64,000 nucleotides of DNA from Theristus sp. LFF4_11 (lineage: Eukaryota > Nematoda > Chromadorea > Monhysterida > Xyalidae). Shown here piece by piece: positions 63,286 to 64,000 of the stretch. Below the pieces are notes generated by a model, which saw nothing but the letters and a program-made list of their open reading frames with translations, made no database searches and was not told the origin of the DNA. Position numbers and translations under genes: made by a program. The stretch's first letter is position 1, and each line of letters starts with the position of its first letter. The stretch spans positions 33,501 through 97,500 of the forward strand of contig JASANC010002498.1 in the NCBI GenBank assembly GCA_030248135.1, read 5' to 3'.

Positions 63286-64000
63286 GTGCACGCACGCACG
63301 CACACGCATGCACACGCACGCACACTCAATCACGCACGCATAAAACGCGCACGCACACAACGCGCACGCACGCACGCACGCATAAACCGCGCACGCATAC
63401 AACGCGCGCGCACGCACACATACGCACGCACACGCACGCACACACGCACGCACACGCAAACACACACGCACACATACGCACGCACACGTACGCACGCACA
63501 CACACATACGCACGCACACGTACGCACGCACACACACATACACACGCACACATACGCACGCACGCACACACACATACACACGCACACATACGCACGCACA
63601 CACACACACATACACACGCACACATACGCACGCACACGCACGCACGCACACGCACACGCACATGCACGCACACGTACGCACGCACACACACATACACACG
63701 CACACATACGCACGCACGCACACACACATGCACACGCACACATACGCACGCACACACACACACATACACACGCACACATACGCACGCACACGCACGCACG
63801 CACACGCACACGCACACAACGCGCACGCACGCACGCACGCATAAACCGCGCACGCATACAACGCGCGCGCACGCACGCACACACGCACGCACACGCACGC
63901 ACACACGCACGCACACGCAAACACACACGCACACATACGCACGCACACGTACGCACGCACACACACACATACGCACGCACACGTACGCACGCACACACAC
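63286..64000. repeat. ACGC/AC simple repeat, to the window end
   Basis: Alternating ACGC, ACAC and TACG units with higher-order repeats (ATAAACCGCGCACGCATAC occurs at 63382 and 63841). It opens long reading frames on both strands that are artefacts of composition. Confidence 0.95.

Noticed and set aside
62986..64000. Minus-strand frames of 222-336 residues of Cys/Val/Arg/Ala repeats
   Set aside because: Translation of the ACGC/AC simple repeat; only the stretch 63061-63257 (PAN exon) has real splice sites and composition.

Overview
This is nuclear DNA from an invertebrate animal. The genes have many exons with GT-AG introns, there are no bacterial-type operons, and dispersed repeats are abundant (tRNA-derived SINEs, several MITE families, a Helitron, a mariner-like element, satellites and microsatellites). 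A MADF-BESS gene, a family best known from arthropods, fits an ecdysozoan but does not prove it. I cannot name the species. All gene models were spliced by hand from splice sites, reading phase and family resemblance.

Layout. 1-4393: non-coding, filled with inverted-repeat elements. 4394-22749 (minus): a complete TRAPPC9 (NIBP/Trs120) gene in 27 exons, encoding about 1429 residues, with introns full of MITEs, SINEs, satellites and foldback elements. 22757-23880 (minus): a decayed copy of the 3' end of DDX46 and its downstream flank, ending just before the TRAPPC9 start codon. 23881-38207: about 14.3 kb of different character, rich in microsatellites and poor in the commonest MITE, carrying a four-exon MADF-BESS gene (32958-36324, plus, 567 residues). 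38208-41625 (minus): more of the decayed DDX46 copy. 42857-58683 (plus): the intact DDX46/Prp5 DEAD-box helicase gene in 21 exons, about 1019 residues. 58684-63060: repeat-rich, with a mariner-like element and a non-autonomous Helitron. 63061-63257 (minus): one exon of a PAN/apple-domain gene continuing out of the window. 63286-64000: an ACGC/AC simple repeat.

The main structural result is a large, asymmetric inverted duplication. The right arm (about 45.4-59.2 kb) holds intact DDX46 plus a downstream flank. The left arm (41.6 back to 22.8 kb) holds a broken copy of the same locus, now split in two by the 14.3-kb segment with the MADF-BESS gene. The two left-arm pieces abut at a single point of the right arm (near 54501), which points to an insertion into, or rearrangement of, a once contiguous copy.

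The genes have unrelated jobs: TRAPPC9 in TRAPPII vesicle tethering and Rab activation, DDX46 in U2 snRNP/prespliceosome remodelling, and the MADF-BESS protein in DNA binding. Other points of interest are an intronic minisatellite built from copies of a 3' splice site (13113-13430), a TIR element whose internal 19-bp unit has expanded to about 85 copies inside DDX46 (49755-51600), and a MITE ending 19 bp before the splice acceptor of the DEAD-motif exon.
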